Assembly: GCA_044228875.1 (NCBI GenBank)
Contig: JBGAUA010000001.1
Coordinates: 1-64,000, forward strand
DNA length: 64,000 nucleotides
Source: Epilinea sp044228875
GTDB lineage: Bacteria; Chloroflexota; Anaerolineae; Epilineales; Epilineaceae
Direction of reading: 5' to 3'
A program made the translations under genes and the position numbers. The notes beneath the pieces are model-generated. The model saw nothing but the letters and a program-made list of their open reading frames with translations. It ran no database searches and was not told the DNA's origin. Position 1 is the stretch's first letter, and each line of letters opens with the position of its first letter. Below, piece by piece: positions 63,078-64,000 of this stretch.

Positions 63078-63385
63078 GTAGGGCAGCGATCGCCGGGCGC
63101 GCCCAGCAATCGTCTCTGAGCGCTGCCACCGGATCGACGCCGCCCGTCGGCTTGTCCGCTCGTGGCCATCGCCGCGAACCCTCCGCCTTCACGGCGGCAC
63201 TGTGGCCAGATGATGCCTTCATAAAGTCGCCATGAAGGCATCATCGCATCACGCTCACGGCATCATTTCAGGCAGATGATGCCGTCGGCAGGGGGAAGTG
63301 ATGCCGTAAGCGCGGCAGGCACATGCACCACCTGGCTGAGGCTCTTGATCTCTGGATCGAATATCCCATTCATTGCACCGCCCAT
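63078..63385. other. Intergenic region between convergent genes, no protein gene seen
   Basis: The 308 bases contain the GATGATGCC palindrome cluster (63209-63306). I see no promoter pair or ORF with a ribosome-binding site. Confidence 0.5.
63209..63306. repeat. Cluster of palindromic ATGATGCC repeats
   Basis: Five copies of a (A)TGATGCC core in alternating orientation in about 100 bases. The first pair is a perfect 14-bp inverted repeat (GATGATGCCTTCAT at 63209-63222 and its complement at 63232-63245) with a 9-base loop. The second is a 9-bp pair (CGGCATCAT at 63258-63266 and complement at 63276-63284), again with a 9-base spacer. A single TGATGCCG lies at 63300. AT content is higher than in the neighbouring genes. 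Confidence 0.8.
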
Positions 63386-64000
63386 CTACCCCTCCCCCGC
63401 GCAGTCCAAAGCCGCCGCCACCCCCCGGTAGATTCCCGCCAGTTCCGCCGCCGTCGGCGAACGGTAGACGCGGTCCTGCGCCGCCGTGACCCGTGCAAGC
63501 AGCGGCAGGTCCACCTGGTCGCCCAGGGCGATGGCGAAGACCAGGGCACCACCGGCGCGCAGATCCGCGGCGGCCGCGACCACCGCGGCGTCCGGGGCCG
63601 CCTCCTGGTTCTGCAGGCCGTCCGTCAGCAGGACCACCACCCGCAGGGCGTCCGGGCGGGCGCCCCCGTCCAAGGTGGCGCCCGCGGCCGTCAGGCCCAG
63701 GTCGAGGCGCGTGCCCGGATGCGGTGCCAGACTGCGCAGGGCCGCATCCAGCACCGCGCGGTCGCCGGACAGCGGGGCCAGCAACCGCGCAGCCCCGTCG
63801 AAGCCGACGACAGCCGCCCGGTCCGCGGGCAGGGACAGCCCGTCCAGGAAGACCGCGGCCGCCTCGCGCGCCGCGTCCAGCTTCGTCCGCGCCGCGCCCG
63901 CTTCCGCCGGCTCGGCCATGCTGCTGGAACTGTCCATCACCAGCACCACGTCCACCGGCCGCGCGCGGCGCAGGCAAGCGGCGCGTCCGAGGAAGGGCAA
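63386..64000 (-). CDS. VWA-domain protein (5' end outside window)
   Basis: At least 204 residues, reading off the right edge. The VWA metal-ion site is VDVVLVMDSSSSMAEP (DxSxS), with the later Thr in GTRLDLGL and Asp in VVLLTDGLQNQEA. This is a complete MIDAS set, so metal-dependent ligand binding is likely. The C-terminus, ELAGIYRGVAAAL, matches the ends of BatA- or YfbK-type VWA domains. It converges on the chelatase-type gene, which also carries a VWA domain. N-terminal domains are not visible. Confidence 0.8.
   Translation of the reverse strand: MPFLGRAACLRRARPVDVVLVMDSSSSMAEPAEAGAARTKLDAAREAAAVFLDGLSLPADRAAVVGFDGAARLLAPLSGDRAVLDAALRSLAPHPGTRLDLGLTAAGATLDGGARPDALRVVVLLTDGLQNQEAAPDAAVVAAAADLRAGGALVFAIALGDQVDLPLLARVTAAQDRVYRSPTAAELAGIYRGVAAALDCAGEG

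Noticed and set aside
63209..63306. CRISPR array
   Set aside because: The repeats are under 15 bases, alternate in orientation, and have 9-base spacers; no cas gene is present.

Overview
This is a very GC-rich, gene-dense bacterial chromosome segment with no phage, insertion sequence or CRISPR array. I infer Chloroflexota (an Anaerolineae- or Ardenticatenia-like lineage) from family content. The clues are several multi-membrane GT39/ArnT-type glycosyltransferases, a LysM protein joined to a clan GH-A hydrolase, secreted proteins ending in a Thr/Pro linker plus a short (V/F)(Y/L)LP tail, the SCO1664/DUF3090/histidine-phosphatase trio shared by Actinomycetota and Chloroflexota, a fused ChlI-ChlD chelatase, and a topoisomerase I with Toprim_C repeats instead of zinc ribbons. 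No rRNA or other taxonomic marker is present, so the assignment is an inference.

Layout. 1-7.5 kb: sugar and lipid-carrier genes (end of a GT4 glycosyltransferase, a methyltransferase, an epimerase, a GT39-like protein and a flippase-like membrane protein) plus a degenerate RsmE-like protein. 7.6-12.5 kb: HU, a LysM-glycoside hydrolase with a long leader, tRNA-Val, a GT2 transferase, and a secreted metzincin with a companion protein. 12.6-16.4 kb: a 1,229-residue secreted subtilase. 16.4-19.4 kb: the minus-strand operon scpB-cmk-DUF1461-plsC. 19.7-28.6 kb: a GT39-like protein with tandem C-terminal beta domains, an M23 peptidase, a block of unknown protein, inositol phosphatase and methyltransferase-like protein, then NurA between two small membrane proteins. 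28.6-33 kb: pyrD-pyrK, then a large secreted protein built from an inactive-looking GDPD domain and a seven-repeat FG-GAP propeller.

33-38.7 kb: DUF4956 and VTC (polyphosphate polymerase-type) genes divergent from a giant CotH-kinase/lamin-tail protein. 38.7-41.2 kb: minus-strand operon of histidine phosphatase, DUF3090, SCO1664-family kinase-like protein and ArfB. 41.3-49 kb: core functions (primary sigma factor, 3-hydroxyacyl-CoA dehydrogenase, topA, murA, mreB). 49-56.5 kb: a GldA/GldF/GldG-like ABC system with DUF4340, then CopC, a thioredoxin-like lipoprotein and a GT39-like protein. 56.5-61 kb: chlorite-dismutase-family heme protein, Mre11/SbcD-like phosphoesterase, PCu(A)C copper chaperone, SpoU methyltransferase and a membrane protein. 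61-64 kb: fused chelatase I/D protein facing a VWA protein across an intergenic cluster of palindromic GATGATGCC repeats.

The most notable points are: an MreB with both expected ATP-hydrolysis residues changed; a GDPD domain lacking its catalytic residues mounted on a predicted seven-bladed propeller; the VTC/DUF4956/CotH module; the palindrome cluster at 63.2 kb; promoter boxes placed so that some genes look leaderless; and a recurring terminal LP motif on large exported proteins. All functions are read from sequence motifs by eye; no alignment, structure prediction or database search was run.
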